Assembly: GCA_018701055.1 (NCBI GenBank)
Contig: JABIUH010000214.1
Coordinates: forward strand, 1-33,268
Direction: 5' to 3'
Length of the DNA stretch: 33,268 bases
From: Woeseia sp.
GTDB taxonomy: Bacteria > Pseudomonadota > Gammaproteobacteria > Steroidobacterales > Woeseiaceae
The position numbers were made by a program, and so were the translations under genes. The notes below the pieces were generated by a model. The model was not told the origin of the DNA, searched no databases, and was given only the letters and a program-made list of their open reading frames with translations. Below, piece after piece: positions 1 through 11,937 of the stretch (the stretch's first letter is position 1; the number at the start of each line of letters is the position of its first letter).

Positions 1-288
1 GCAGACGTGATTCTACAGGCAGAAGCGGGATATTCAGTGGCGTCGACTAATTCGCTAGTCGGCCATAGAAACGCAGGTGACCACGGTTGGGCTCGGGACG
101 ATAAAGACATGCATGGAATTTTTCTAGCAACAGGCCCACGGCTACCGAAAGGAAAGCGCATATCCAAACTCAATAACATCGATGTGTATCCGTTGATGAT
201 GGAGGTGCTGGGCTTGCCGATAACGACGCCCATCGACGGAAACGCCAAATTGTTACCTAATTTGCTTACGCCCAAGGTCGAGTTCTAA
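1..288 (+). CDS. C-terminal fragment of an alkaline phosphatase-superfamily type I phosphodiesterase/nucleotide pyrophosphatase, 5' truncated by the window edge
   Basis: Frame open from base 1 (ADVILQAEAGYSV...); NSLVGHRNAGDHGWARDDKDMHGIFLATGP...NIDVYPLMMEVLGLP resembles the C-terminal metal-site region of the ENPP/PhoD-like alkaline phosphatase superfamily; stop at 286-288. Confidence 0.7.
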   Translation, partial: ADVILQAEAGYSVASTNSLVGHRNAGDHGWARDDKDMHGIFLATGPRLPKGKRISKLNNIDVYPLMMEVLGLPITTPIDGNAKLLPNLLTPKVEF

Positions 289-368
289 TAAATTTTGCAC
301 CCACCCGAATCCGGACCGATGAAGCGTAAGGCTGGCTGTCTCGTTCCGCTCAAAATTTACTTTGCTGA

Positions 369-413
369 AAAAACTGGGTCAGAGCCCAATTAAAGGGCTC
401 TGACCCAGTTTTT
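369..413. repeat. REP-like palindrome downstream of the RAYT gene: 19-nt perfect arms AAAAACTGGGTCAGAGCCC / GGGCTCTGACCCAGTTTTT, 7-nt loop; probable bidirectional terminator
   Basis: Arms 369-387 and 395-413 are exact reverse complements; A-run on one side and T-run on the other; the RAYT stop codon (412-414) overlaps the last bases. Confidence 0.93.
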
Positions 414-1104
414 ATCGAACTGTTCGCGGTCGACCCGGGATGCCAGATCCCAATGACACATCAAGTGTTACCTCGATTTTTTCTCGAAATTGAGTAGATC
501 CGACTGGCAGGCCTTTGTTCGTCCCGAAACGTATTGCATCGAAATCATCTTCAGTGGTTCCCGAAGAAAAGATGCGTCGATACCGCTCCGATCGCAAATT
601 CGGGTCTTTACTGAGTTGTAAGAGTTCTTGTCGCGGTTTGACAAGTGCACTCTTCGATCCGAGAGCGTTTACACGATAACTTGACCACCTATAGTCGTCA
701 GGAACATTAACCATGTGCGCGCGAACCGGATTCAATTCTATGTATCTATAGCAAGCGAAGAGATAAGTTTCTGAGTCAATCAGCGTGGATCGGAAACGAC
801 CTTCCCAAAAAGTGCCAGATCTTTGGTTGTACTTATTGAATAGCTGTACATACTTCCGACCAACTTGCTGCATCATTCGTGATGCCCCATCAATGGTGGT
901 AGGTGTCACCAGCAAATGCACATGGTTCGTCATAAGTACGAAAGCGTGAATGTCGACTTCGTACTTTGTCGACATTTCAGCGAGTGAATTGAGATACATG
1001 ACGTAATCTTGATTACGATGGAAACACGGCAGCCTATTGTTGCCACGCTGCACAATGTGCATTGGGTAACCAGGAATACAAAGGCGTTTCATTCTAGGCA
1101 TCAT
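412..1104 (-). mobile_element. REP-associated tyrosine transposase (RAYT, Y1_Tnp/HUH superfamily), coding sequence
   Basis: 230 aa; HUH motif NHVHLLVTP, YRYIELNPVRA catalytic-Tyr context, N-terminal PGYPMHIVQRGNNR; flanked by matching palindromes. Confidence 0.93.
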
Positions 1105-1160
1105 CTGAACGATGAACCTACATCGACTTCCGATCTACACGTGTTTGTGGCGTGAACACC

Positions 1161-1206
1161 AAAAAACTGGGTCAGAGCCGTTTATTAGGCTCTGACCCAG
1201 TTTTTT
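1161..1206. terminator. REP-like palindrome / intrinsic terminator of the atp operon: AAAAAACTGGGTCAGAGCC / GGCTCTGACCCAGTTTTTT, 8-nt loop
   Basis: Perfect 19-nt arms 1161-1179 and 1188-1206 followed by T6 on the minus strand, starting 9 nt past the atpC stop; core matches 369-413. Confidence 0.92.
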
Positions 1207-1214
1207 AGTCGGGG

Positions 1215-1628
1215 TTAGCGGCCCTTTAGTCTTTGCGCCGCTATATAGCGGGCACGGGCCTCGGCCAGCTCTTCCTGAGCGCGGGCCAGATCTGTTTCTT
1301 CGGAGATCCCTGCCAGTGCCTCTTCAGCGTCTTGTTGCGCCTGCAATGCAGCCGCTTCATCCAGTTCATCGCCACGCAACGCAGTATCCGCCAGTACAGT
1401 CACAATATGCGGCTGAATCTCAAGGATGCCACCGGTTATATAGAAAAAATGTTCCTTTCCTTCAGTGTCCTCAATGCGGACCTCACCTGGTTTCAACGCC
1501 GTCAACAATGGCGCATGACGAGGTGAGATTCCGACCTCGCCCATTTTTGCTGGCGCGTAGACCATGCTGGCGTCGCCAGAATAAATCTCGCCCTCTGCGG
1601 ATACGATATCAACCTGAATCGTTGCCAT
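1215..1628 (-). CDS. atpC: F0F1 ATP synthase subunit epsilon
   Basis: 137 aa, MATIQVDIVSAEGEIYSGDASMVYAPAKMGEVGISPRHAPLLTALKPGEVRI; last gene of the atp operon. Confidence 0.97.
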   Translation of the reverse strand: MATIQVDIVSAEGEIYSGDASMVYAPAKMGEVGISPRHAPLLTALKPGEVRIEDTEGKEHFFYITGGILEIQPHIVTVLADTALRGDELDEAAALQAQQDAEEALAGISEETDLARAQEELAEARARYIAAQRLKGR

Positions 1629-1632
1629 GCTC

Positions 1633-3039
<1,407 letters not shown>

Positions 3040-3069
3040 TTAATCGCCACAATGTTTTAAATTCTGTAA

Positions 3070-3942
3070 CTAACCTGAAACTGCCGCGGCACCGCCGACG
3101 ATCTCTGAAATTTCTTGGGTGATCGACGCTTGACGCGCCTTGTTATACGCAAGTTGTAGCTCGTCAATAATGTCGCCCGCATTGTCAGTCGCTGACTTCA
3201 TCGCCACCATCTTGGCAGCCATCTCACATGCAAAATTTTCAACCGCGCCACGATAGACTTGCGATTCGATATAACGCATCAGCACGTCGTCGAGCAGTTC
3301 TGTCGCTTCGGGCTCGTAAATATAATCCCAGTGGTCCTGGAGCGTTTCTTCGCCGAGGTCGATCGCGCTTACCGGTAGTAGCGACTTCACCTGCGGCACC
3401 TGGCTCATCGTGTTCACAAAGTCATTGTGAACCAGAAACAATCGATCGATAGTTCCTTCGCTGTACGAGTCCAACATGATTTTAATTGCGCCGATCAGGT
3501 CGTTGACGTGGGGCTTGTCACCGAGATGGGTTGCCGTACCAACAACGCTGCCACCCAGCCGACGGAAAAACTGCACTGCCTTGGCGCCAACCAATACCAG
3601 ATCAACTTCAACGTCTTGTTCTTTCCTTTTCGACAGTTCGTTGATAACCGTCTTGAACATATTGATGTTCAAGCCGCCACAAAGTCCGCGGTCGGTAGAT
3701 ATGACGATGTAGCCGACGCGTTTAACTTCGCGTTCAACTAGCCAGGGATGTTTGTAGTCGGGGTTCGCGTTGCCAAGATGTCCAATCACGCGACGGATGC
3801 GCTCGGCATAGGGACGTGATGCTTCCATCTGATTCTGCGCTTTGCGAATCTTGGAAGCAGCAACCATTTCCATTGCCTTAGTGATCTTCTGCATGTTTTT
3901 CACGCTGCGGATCTTTGTGCGTATCTCTTTTTCGTTTGCCAC
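3070..3942 (-). CDS. atpG: F0F1 ATP synthase subunit gamma
   Basis: 290 aa; [47 protein letters not shown]. Confidence 0.98.
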   Translation of the reverse strand: MANEKEIRTKIRSVKNMQKITKAMEMVAASKIRKAQNQMEASRPYAERIRRVIGHLGNANPDYKHPWLVEREVKRVGYIVISTDRGLCGGLNINMFKTVINELSKRKEQDVEVDLVLVGAKAVQFFRRLGGSVVGTATHLGDKPHVNDLIGAIKIMLDSYSEGTIDRLFLVHNDFVNTMSQVPQVKSLLPVSAIDLGEETLQDHWDYIYEPEATELLDDVLMRYIESQVYRGAVENFACEMAAKMVAMKSATDNAGDIIDELQLAYNKARQASITQEISEIVGGAAAVSG

Positions 3943-3988
3943 GCTTATAGTTACTCTTATCTAATCGATTGGTTAATTGACCAACCCT

Positions 3989-4005
3989 GATAGCCAAGCG
4001 CTATC
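3989..4005. repeat. Hairpin repeat copy 1, GATAGC-CAAGC-GCTATC, in the atpA-atpG spacer
   Basis: Exact 17-mer GATAGCCAAGCGCTATC, repeated at 4098-4114; 6-bp arms. Confidence 0.85.
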
Positions 4006-4097
4006 CACTTTTGTGCACTCACGACGCCGCGACCAGCTCGTCCCAACGCCTGTCTCTGTTACGCTCTATTGCCGCCTTACAAACCCACCCAATCCTT

Positions 4098-4114
4098 GAT
4101 AGCCAAGCGCTATC
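4098..4114. repeat. Hairpin repeat copy 2, GATAGC-CAAGC-GCTATC, in the atpA-atpG spacer
   Basis: Identical 17-mer to 3989-4005; followed by a further CGCGG/CCGCG hairpin (4122-4138). Confidence 0.85.
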
Positions 4115-4152
4115 ATTGATTCGCGGTAAGATGCCGCGCCTACATATTTTCT

Positions 4153-5694
4153 TTAAAAGGCACCGTTCTCGGCGAAACCTTCACAAACGGCCTTCAAACC
4201 ATCCTGAATGTCATTGCTGAAATCACCAGTCGAATCAATTTTTTCCAAGAGATCAGCATTGTTTGAACGAGCGTAGTCATGCAACGCCGCTTCGTAATCA
4301 CCAACCTTGGCGACGTCGATGCCATCAATGAAACCTTCGTTCGCCGCATACAGCGAAAGACCCATTTCGGACACTGACAAGGGTGAATACTGCTTCTGTT
4401 TCATGAGCTCCGTTACACGCTGTCCACGCTCGAGCTGTTTGCGCGTCGTTTCATCAAGGTCTGATGCAAACTGCGCAAATGCCGCGAGTTCACGATACTG
4501 CGCAAGCGCTAGTCGAATACCGCCGCCGAGTTTCTTAATAATTTTGGTTTGCGCTGCGCCACCTACACGTGACACCGACAAACCGGCGTTGATGGCGGGG
4601 CGAACACCCGCGTTGAATAAATCTGTTTCCAGGAAGATCTGACCGTCCGTAATTGAGATCACGTTAGTCGGCACGAAAGCGGATACATCACCGGCTTGCG
4701 TCTCAATAATAGGCAGGGCCGTGAGTGAACCCGTCTTTCCCTTCACTTTGCCGCCAGAGACTTTTTCAACGTACTCCGCATTGACGCGGGATGCGCGTTC
4801 CAACAGGCGCGAGTGAAGATAGAAAACATCACCGGGGTACGCTTCGCGACCCGGCGGACGACGCAGCAACAACGATACCTGTCGATAGGCCCATGCTTGC
4901 TTGGTTAAATCATCAAAAACGATGAGTGCATCTTCGCCCTTATCGAGGAAGTACTCGCCCATCGACGTACCAGAGTAGGGAGAGATGTATTGCATCGCTG
5001 CACTATCAGCAGCCGATGCGGCGACGACAATGGTATGCGCCATTGCGCCCGTCTCTTCCAGCTTTCGTACCACGCCAGCAACCGATGACGTTTTTTGGCC
5101 GATCGCGACATAAATACATTTAATGCCGGTTCCGATCTGATTGATAATTGCGTCAACAGCGACCGCGGTCTTCCCGGTCTGGCGATCACCAATAATCAGT
5201 TCTCGCTGGCCACGACCAATTGGCACCATTGCGTCAATGGCCTTCAGACCCGTTTGGACGGGCTGATCAACAGACTTACGCTCGATGACACCCGGTGCAA
5301 CCTTCTCAATCGGTGCAGACAAATCAGTATCGATTGGGCCCTTACCGTCAATTGGATTACCCAAAGCATCAACGACACGACCAAGTAACGCTTCACCAAT
5401 GGGCACTTCAAGAATACGGCCGGTCGTTTTGACCGTGTCGCCTTCCGAAATGTGCTTGTAGTCACCAAGAACAACTGCACCGACCGAGTCCTGCTCGAGG
5501 TTCAGTGCCATACCGAATGTGTTGCCCGGAAACTCGAGCATTTCACCGTAACGAGAGTCTGCCAATCCGTGAATACGAACGATTCCGTCGGTCACACCAA
5601 TAACAGTGCCGACATCGCGCGCTTCCGCGGATGATTCGAATTTCTCGATTCGCTCTTTAATCAGATCGCTGATTTCAGAAGCTTTGAGTGCCAT
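4153..5694 (-). CDS. atpA: F0F1 ATP synthase subunit alpha
   Basis: 513 aa; [41 protein letters not shown]. Confidence 0.99.
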   Translation of the reverse strand: MALKASEISDLIKERIEKFESSAEARDVGTVIGVTDGIVRIHGLADSRYGEMLEFPGNTFGMALNLEQDSVGAVVLGDYKHISEGDTVKTTGRILEVPIGEALLGRVVDALGNPIDGKGPIDTDLSAPIEKVAPGVIERKSVDQPVQTGLKAIDAMVPIGRGQRELIIGDRQTGKTAVAVDAIINQIGTGIKCIYVAIGQKTSSVAGVVRKLEETGAMAHTIVVAASAADSAAMQYISPYSGTSMGEYFLDKGEDALIVFDDLTKQAWAYRQVSLLLRRPPGREAYPGDVFYLHSRLLERASRVNAEYVEKVSGGKVKGKTGSLTALPIIETQAGDVSAFVPTNVISITDGQIFLETDLFNAGVRPAINAGLSVSRVGGAAQTKIIKKLGGGIRLALAQYRELAAFAQFASDLDETTRKQLERGQRVTELMKQKQYSPLSVSEMGLSLYAANEGFIDGIDVAKVGDYEAALHDYARSNNADLLEKIDSTGDFSNDIQDGLKAVCEGFAENGAF

Positions 5695-5708
5695 TTTTAT
5701 CTTCCTCT

Positions 5709-6272
5709 TTAGGAGATCAACGCGTTAGTCAGGCTAGTTAGCCGTGCACGCAGTGATCCATCAATAACAACATCACCGGCACGAATAACGGCGCCTCCGA
5801 TGAGGTTTTCATCTATTTCTGTCGACAGGTTGACGTTACTGCCTAAGCGCGCTTTCAAAGCTGCGGCTATGATGGCCTGCTGCTCAGCGCTTATCGGCGC
5901 TGCCGACGTCACGGTTACGTCGACCGTATTCTCCACTGCTGCTTTCAACGCATCGAAATGCTCCGCAATTTCGGGCAACACATTCACTCGCCCATACTCG
6001 AGCAGCAACTTCAAAAAATTAGTGCCGTGTTCGTCATCACCCGATAACACGCCGACATCGCTTCCCGCCGAACCAAGAAGGTCCGCCAGGAACTTCAATT
6101 TCTGTGCATCCGACAATGTCGGATTCGCCAGAAACGTAACGACGTCTCCATTCGCCAAAAGACTTCTCGCCACTTCAAGTGCATTTGACCAGCCATCTAG
6201 GTTGCTGTTCTCTTGCGCAAAGTCGAACGCCGCTCTGGCATAAGGCCGTGCAATTGTATTGTTATCAGCCAT
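5709..6272 (-). CDS. atpH: F0F1 ATP synthase subunit delta
   Basis: 187 aa; [28 protein letters not shown]; operon position. Confidence 0.96.
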   Translation of the reverse strand: MADNNTIARPYARAAFDFAQENSNLDGWSNALEVARSLLANGDVVTFLANPTLSDAQKLKFLADLLGSAGSDVGVLSGDDEHGTNFLKLLLEYGRVNVLPEIAEHFDALKAAVENTVDVTVTSAAPISAEQQAIIAAALKARLGSNVNLSTEIDENLIGGAVIRAGDVVIDGSLRARLTSLTNALIS

Positions 6273-6281
6273 TCGTTGCTC

Positions 6282-6752
6282 TTACAGCTCGTTTGCCAGG
6301 TCGCTCAAGATATCTGCATGAGCTTTCGGATCTATTTCTCGGCGTAGAATTTTTTCTGCGCTCGCCACAGCGATAGCAGAAACCTGCCCGCGCAGTTCTT
6401 CTCGTGCACGATTAGTTTCCTGCTCAACGTCAGCCGTCGCCGCCGCAAGTTGGCGTTCACGTTCTTTCACGCCACTCGACTTGCCTTCGGCAATAATTTC
6501 GTTGGCACGCGCGTGCGCCTGATCAAGAATCGTTGTGGCTTGTTTGCGCGCATTATCGACAATATCGCCGGATTCAGCTTGCGCCTTGTCCAGACTTTGT
6601 TGACCACGTTCTGCTGCCGCCAAGCCTTCTGTAATTTGCGCTTGACGTTCTTCGATCGCGGCCATAATTGGCGGCCAGATCTTCTTCATACAGAACCAGA
6701 CGAACACGAGCATCGCGATCGACTGGCCCAGCAGGGTCATATTAATATCCAC
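6282..6752 (-). CDS. atpF: F0F1 ATP synthase subunit b
   Basis: 156 aa; MDINMTLLGQSIAMLVFVWFCMKKIWPPIMAAIEERQ; GTG start with upstream AAGGA. Confidence 0.96.
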   Translation of the reverse strand: MDINMTLLGQSIAMLVFVWFCMKKIWPPIMAAIEERQAQITEGLAAAERGQQSLDKAQAESGDIVDNARKQATTILDQAHARANEIIAEGKSSGVKERERQLAAATADVEQETNRAREELRGQVSAIAVASAEKILRREIDPKAHADILSDLANEL

Positions 6753-6764
6753 GTTTTTTCCTTT

Positions 6765-6795
6765 GAAAAAGCCGCTATGTTCGCGACGCTTTTTC
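6765..6795 (-). promoter_or_regulatory. Candidate hairpin in the atpE-atpF spacer (GAAAAAGC ... GCTTTTTC)
   Basis: 8-nt arms 6765-6772 and 6788-6795 are reverse complements; just 5' of the atpF Shine-Dalgarno. Confidence 0.45.
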
Positions 6796-6833
6796 CAACT
6801 TCAGTAGATTACAAAGCATCTATTGAAAAGCCG

Positions 6834-7127
<294 letters not shown>

Positions 7128-7141
7128 TTAATCAAAATAAT

Positions 7142-8510
<1,369 letters not shown>

Positions 8511-8518
8511 ATCTAAAT

Positions 8519-8538
8519 CCCCTATTCGCAGGGGTTTT
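8519..8538. promoter_or_regulatory. Small symmetric hairpin CCCCT-ATTCGC-AGGGG followed by TTTT in the divergent atpI/EAL spacer
   Basis: Arms 8519-8523 and 8530-8534 read directly; A and T runs on opposite flanks. Confidence 0.5.
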
Positions 8539-8730
8539 ATGAGGGTTCGAATTGGACTTTCAAGTGAATTCTGTGATTTTGGACAAGAATTCTGCGAAAT
8601 GCGACTTAGTGCGAATTGTGGTCATATTTTCCCATTTATAAGGGGAGTCTGCGCCGATTCCAACGCAACTTTCGACGAGCTCAAGTTGATCTTGATTCTT
8701 CCGATTCCCACGTGAGGGAACCTTATGTAA

Positions 8731-9888
8731 TTGGTTGTTAGTGAATCTTTAGGCCGTTCTCAAGCCGTGATCGACGTTGCTCGAGAGCTCAGCCTAACAG
8801 TGAGCTTTTTTGGTGATATCGAAACCCTGGGGCAATTGATGGTCGGAGAATCGCGCCGGCTGGTCGTGCTCGGAGAGCAGGATATAAGCAACCAAATCGT
8901 AGATACACTGGTCCGCGCCAATCGGCACACCAAATTCGGCCTTGTTGTGAGTGCCAGTGAAGATGAACTGCGCGCCAGCAATCGGGGCCGAGCAGCAAAG
9001 ACTTTGGCGACTTACCCGATTGTCGAGTGGATCGCCGCAGAGCACGATATCGACATTCTGGGTGCTGCACTCAAAAAATGTCGCCGCCGCATGTTGAAAC
9101 TGGGCAAAAACGAGCTGGAAGAGGCACTGGTGCGCCGCGAGTTCGTTTTGCAATATCAGCCCAAAGTCGAGCACTGTGATTCAACCGAATGGAAGACCCG
9201 TGAAGTTGAAGCACTCATTCGCTGGCGGCACCCGCAGCACGGGCTGCTTGGTCCACTGGATTTTTTACCTGAAGCAGAGGCTTTTGAGCTAATTACGCCA
9301 ATTAGCGAATTCGTCCTGCATGAAGCGGGGGCGCAGCTAAATCGCTGGGCGGAACAGGGACTTGAGCTTAGTGTCTGTATCAATCTTGCATCCAGTCAAC
9401 TGAACAACCCGGTGCTTGCACATACCTACCAGAGAATTGCAAAAAAACGGGGCCTGGCTTGTTCCCGCTTTACTTTTGAAGTGACTGAACAGGACGTCGC
9501 AAATTACAATGCGCCACATTTAATGGTGTTAAACGAAATGCGTGAACTCGGCTTTCGCATCTCTCTCGATGATTTCGGCGTCGCTGTGTCATCGCTTGGT
9601 ACATTCGAACAATTGCCTTTTGATGAAATCAAAATTCACGCGTCTGCACTAAAACGCGCTCGTCAAAACCCAGTCAATCTAAAGGTTCTCGCGGCGGTAA
9701 TCGGTCTTGCGCATAATCTGGGCATTTCCGTCTGCGCGGAAGGCGTTGAAGATCAAGAAACCTATGAATTCTTGAGTACTATTCAATGCGACAAGATGCA
9801 GGGCTACCTTATTTCAGAGGCGGTCATGCCAAACATCATTCGACGCGTTTATAGCGCAACGTCCGACAGCCCAGTGAAGGTCACGTAG
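8731..9888 (+). CDS. EAL-domain (c-di-GMP phosphodiesterase-type) protein with an N-terminal degenerate receiver-like domain
   Basis: 385 aa, TTG start. EALIRW, CINLASSQL, FEVTEQD, SLDDFG, EIKIH, AEGVED and KMQGYLIS align with EAL catalytic positions; N-terminal ~125 aa resembles a REC fold without a clear phospho-acceptor Asp. Confidence 0.85.
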   Translation: MVVSESLGRSQAVIDVARELSLTVSFFGDIETLGQLMVGESRRLVVLGEQDISNQIVDTLVRANRHTKFGLVVSASEDELRASNRGRAAKTLATYPIVEWIAAEHDIDILGAALKKCRRRMLKLGKNELEEALVRREFVLQYQPKVEHCDSTEWKTREVEALIRWRHPQHGLLGPLDFLPEAEAFELITPISEFVLHEAGAQLNRWAEQGLELSVCINLASSQLNNPVLAHTYQRIAKKRGLACSRFTFEVTEQDVANYNAPHLMVLNEMRELGFRISLDDFGVAVSSLGTFEQLPFDEIKIHASALKRARQNPVNLKVLAAVIGLAHNLGISVCAEGVEDQETYEFLSTIQCDKMQGYLISEAVMPNIIRRVYSATSDSPVKVT

Positions 9889-9902
9889 CATTCTAAAAGC
9901 TG

Positions 9903-10145
9903 GTGGCGAAACGAATCTCAGTTGATATGGCGAAGAAGGACGCGGAAATTGAGGTCGAACGAGCAAGAAGAATTGCCGAGGCTAATAGCATCATTAATGA
10001 CAGCCTGACAGCGCATTACCGGCAAGATAAAATTAATGTTGCGTTGCAAAGCTTCGCCGAGAATAAAGGTCAGCTGGTCGTCATGCAGGGCTTTGATGTG
10101 ACCTTGGATACGCAACGATTTCTGACTAATCACGGCTATCAATAG
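9903..10145 (+). CDS. Small protein (80 aa) resembling the C-terminal tail of SPFH/prohibitin-family proteins
   Basis: GTG start; AEIEVERARRIAEANSIINDSLTAHYRQDKINVALQSF resembles prohibitin/SPFH tails (AERxRxIAEANxxIxxSLTxxY); followed by an intrinsic terminator. Confidence 0.55.
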   Translation: MAKRISVDMAKKDAEIEVERARRIAEANSIINDSLTAHYRQDKINVALQSFAENKGQLVVMQGFDVTLDTQRFLTNHGYQ

Positions 10146-10171
10146 CCCATGGGAAATTTAGAGTATGGAAC

Positions 10172-10195
10172 GCTCCGCAAGGGGCTTTATTTTTT
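10172..10195 (+). terminator. Intrinsic terminator, GCTCC-GCAA-GGGGC then TTTATTTTTT
   Basis: Stem 10172-10176/10181-10185 (one G-U), GCAA tetraloop, T-rich tract; 26 nt past the stop of 9903..10145. Confidence 0.8.
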
Positions 10196-10198
10196 CGC

Positions 10199-10219
10199 GG
10201 TCAGAGTAATACTCTGACC
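10199..10219. repeat. REP-like palindrome GGTCAGAGTA-A-TACTCTGACC
   Basis: 10-nt perfect arms around a single A; between the convergent ends of 9903..10145 and parB. Confidence 0.9.
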
Positions 10220-10232
10220 CGGATTTAAGGGG

Positions 10233-11114
10233 TTACTTGATGTGCTTGAGGATACCGTCGAGTTCATCCAGCGAGTTGTAGCCAATAATTAGTTTACCGT
10301 TACCTTTTTTCGAATGATCGATGCGTACTTTTGCGCCTAGTTTGTCGGTCATATCTTTCTCTAAGCGTTGAATATCCGCATTGGCACCTACTTGGGTCGT
10401 TGCGGGCTTTTTGGTGCCCTCTTGCATACGACGAACCAATTTCTCGGTCTCTCGTACAGAAAGACTGTTCCTAATTACCTGCCGCGCAGCGTCGTATTGT
10501 TGCGTCGTATTTGTGATTGCCAGCAATGCCCGCGCGTGGCCCATTTCTATTTGTCGGGCTTCGAGCAACGGTTTAACTTTATCCGACAATTCCTGAAGCC
10601 GCAGCAAGTTGCTAACCGAGGCGCGAGACCGACCGACAGCATCCGCGGCTTCAGCGTGAGTCAAATCGAACTCACGAATTAAACGATCCAACGCACGAGA
10701 TTCTTCTAAGGGATTAAGGTCTTCGCGTTGGATATTTTCAATAAGCGCCATCGCAATCGCGGCATCGTCCGGCACATCCCGAACGATCGCTGGTATCTCT
10801 TGTAGGCCGGCCAATTGCGCTGCTCGCCAACGTCGCTCACCGGCGATAATTTCATAGCGCTGCGAGTTACCGCCTCGTCCAATTGGGCGCACAACGATGG
10901 GTTGAACCACCCCTTGTGCGGTGATGGACTTCGCAAGTTCTTCCAGGGAGTCTTGCCGCATATCAACACGTGGCTGATATTGGCCGCGTTCAAGCAAATC
11001 CACCGGAATGTTCAACAATCCGTCGACGTTTGTCGCGCCGTCAGCGGGTGCCCTGGAAACGGACTTACTTAAGAGTGCGTCGAGGCCACGGCCTAATCTT
11101 TTTTTCTTCGTCAT
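10233..11114 (-). CDS. parB: Chromosome partitioning protein ParB
   Basis: 293 aa; MTKKKRLGRGLDALLSKS, YEIIAGERRWRAAQLAGL, ALIENIQREDLNPLEEA-type motif, HTH VGRSRASVSNLLRL. Confidence 0.98.
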   Translation of the reverse strand: MTKKKRLGRGLDALLSKSVSRAPADGATNVDGLLNIPVDLLERGQYQPRVDMRQDSLEELAKSITAQGVVQPIVVRPIGRGGNSQRYEIIAGERRWRAAQLAGLQEIPAIVRDVPDDAAIAMALIENIQREDLNPLEESRALDRLIREFDLTHAEAADAVGRSRASVSNLLRLQELSDKVKPLLEARQIEMGHARALLAITNTTQQYDAARQVIRNSLSVRETEKLVRRMQEGTKKPATTQVGANADIQRLEKDMTDKLGAKVRIDHSKKGNGKLIIGYNSLDELDGILKHIK

Positions 11115-11151
11115 GCTGAGTCTATGTCTTTACGGTCATTGGTTATGTTTT

Positions 11152-11937
11152 CTAGTGAACGACAGCTTGTCGCTCATCTTCTCTGCGTAGCACTTCACCC
11201 GCAAGCGCCAGATAGGCTAACGCACCTCGCGAATTTCGGTCGTGGTATAGCACGGGTCTCCCAAAGCTGGGGGCTTCGGCAAGACGCACATTACGCGGCA
11301 CAACAGTACGAAAAACCTTATCGCGGAAATGGCTGACCAGTTGATCAGATACTTCATTGGAAAGATTAATACGTGGATCGACCATGGTACGCAATAAACC
11401 GTACACCTCGAGTTTGGGGTTAACTGAATCTCTGACCTGCTCTATCGTATTAAGAAGCGAACTCAGCCCTTCCAAGGCATAATATTCGCACTGCATCGGT
11501 ATCAAAACACCGTCCGCAGCGGTTAATGCATTGACGGTCAGCATGTTTATTGAGGGCGGGCAATCAATAAGAATAAAATCGTACAGACCAGCGACAGGTG
11601 CGAGGGCCTTGCGTAATTTCATTTCGCGACCTATTTCCTGCAATAGCCGAACTTCCGCCAAGGTGAGGTCTTCATTACCTGGCATGACCGCGAAGTTTCC
11701 CTCTGGTGCCGATACGATTGTTTCGGCCGCGGTTGCGTCACCGAGTAAAACATCACAGGTCGAATTCTCGACCTCTGCTTTGTTGATCCCGCAACCCATC
11801 GTCGCGTTACCCTGTGGGTCGGTATCAATCAAAAGCACACGCCGCTGCGTCGCCGCCAGCGAGGCAGCGAGGTTCACGCAGGTGGTCGTCTTTCCTACGC
11901 CTCCCTTTTGGTTCGCAATGGCAATTATTCGTGTCAC
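11152..11937 (-). CDS. parA: Chromosome partitioning ATPase ParA/Soj
   Basis: 261 aa; TRIIAIANQKGGVGKTTTCVNLAASLA (deviant Walker A), LIDTDPQGNATMG; GTG start at 11937. Confidence 0.98.
   Translation of the reverse strand: MTRIIAIANQKGGVGKTTTCVNLAASLAATQRRVLLIDTDPQGNATMGCGINKAEVENSTCDVLLGDATAAETIVSAPEGNFAVMPGNEDLTLAEVRLLQEIGREMKLRKALAPVAGLYDFILIDCPPSINMLTVNALTAADGVLIPMQCEYYALEGLSSLLNTIEQVRDSVNPKLEVYGLLRTMVDPRINLSNEVSDQLVSHFRDKVFRTVVPRNVRLAEAPSFGRPVLYHDRNSRGALAYLALAGEVLRREDERQAVVH

Noticed and set aside
289-359. TAAATTTTG ... CAAAATTTA inverted repeat after the phosphodiesterase gene
   Set aside because: Short AT-rich arms with a 53-nt gap; could be chance, not enough to claim a terminator or element.
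8705-8722. Possible parS (TTCCCACGTGAGGGAA) near parAB
   Set aside because: Only the CACGTG core fits TGTTTCACGTGAAACA; flanks mismatch on both sides. No convincing parS seen by eye; a pattern search would settle it.
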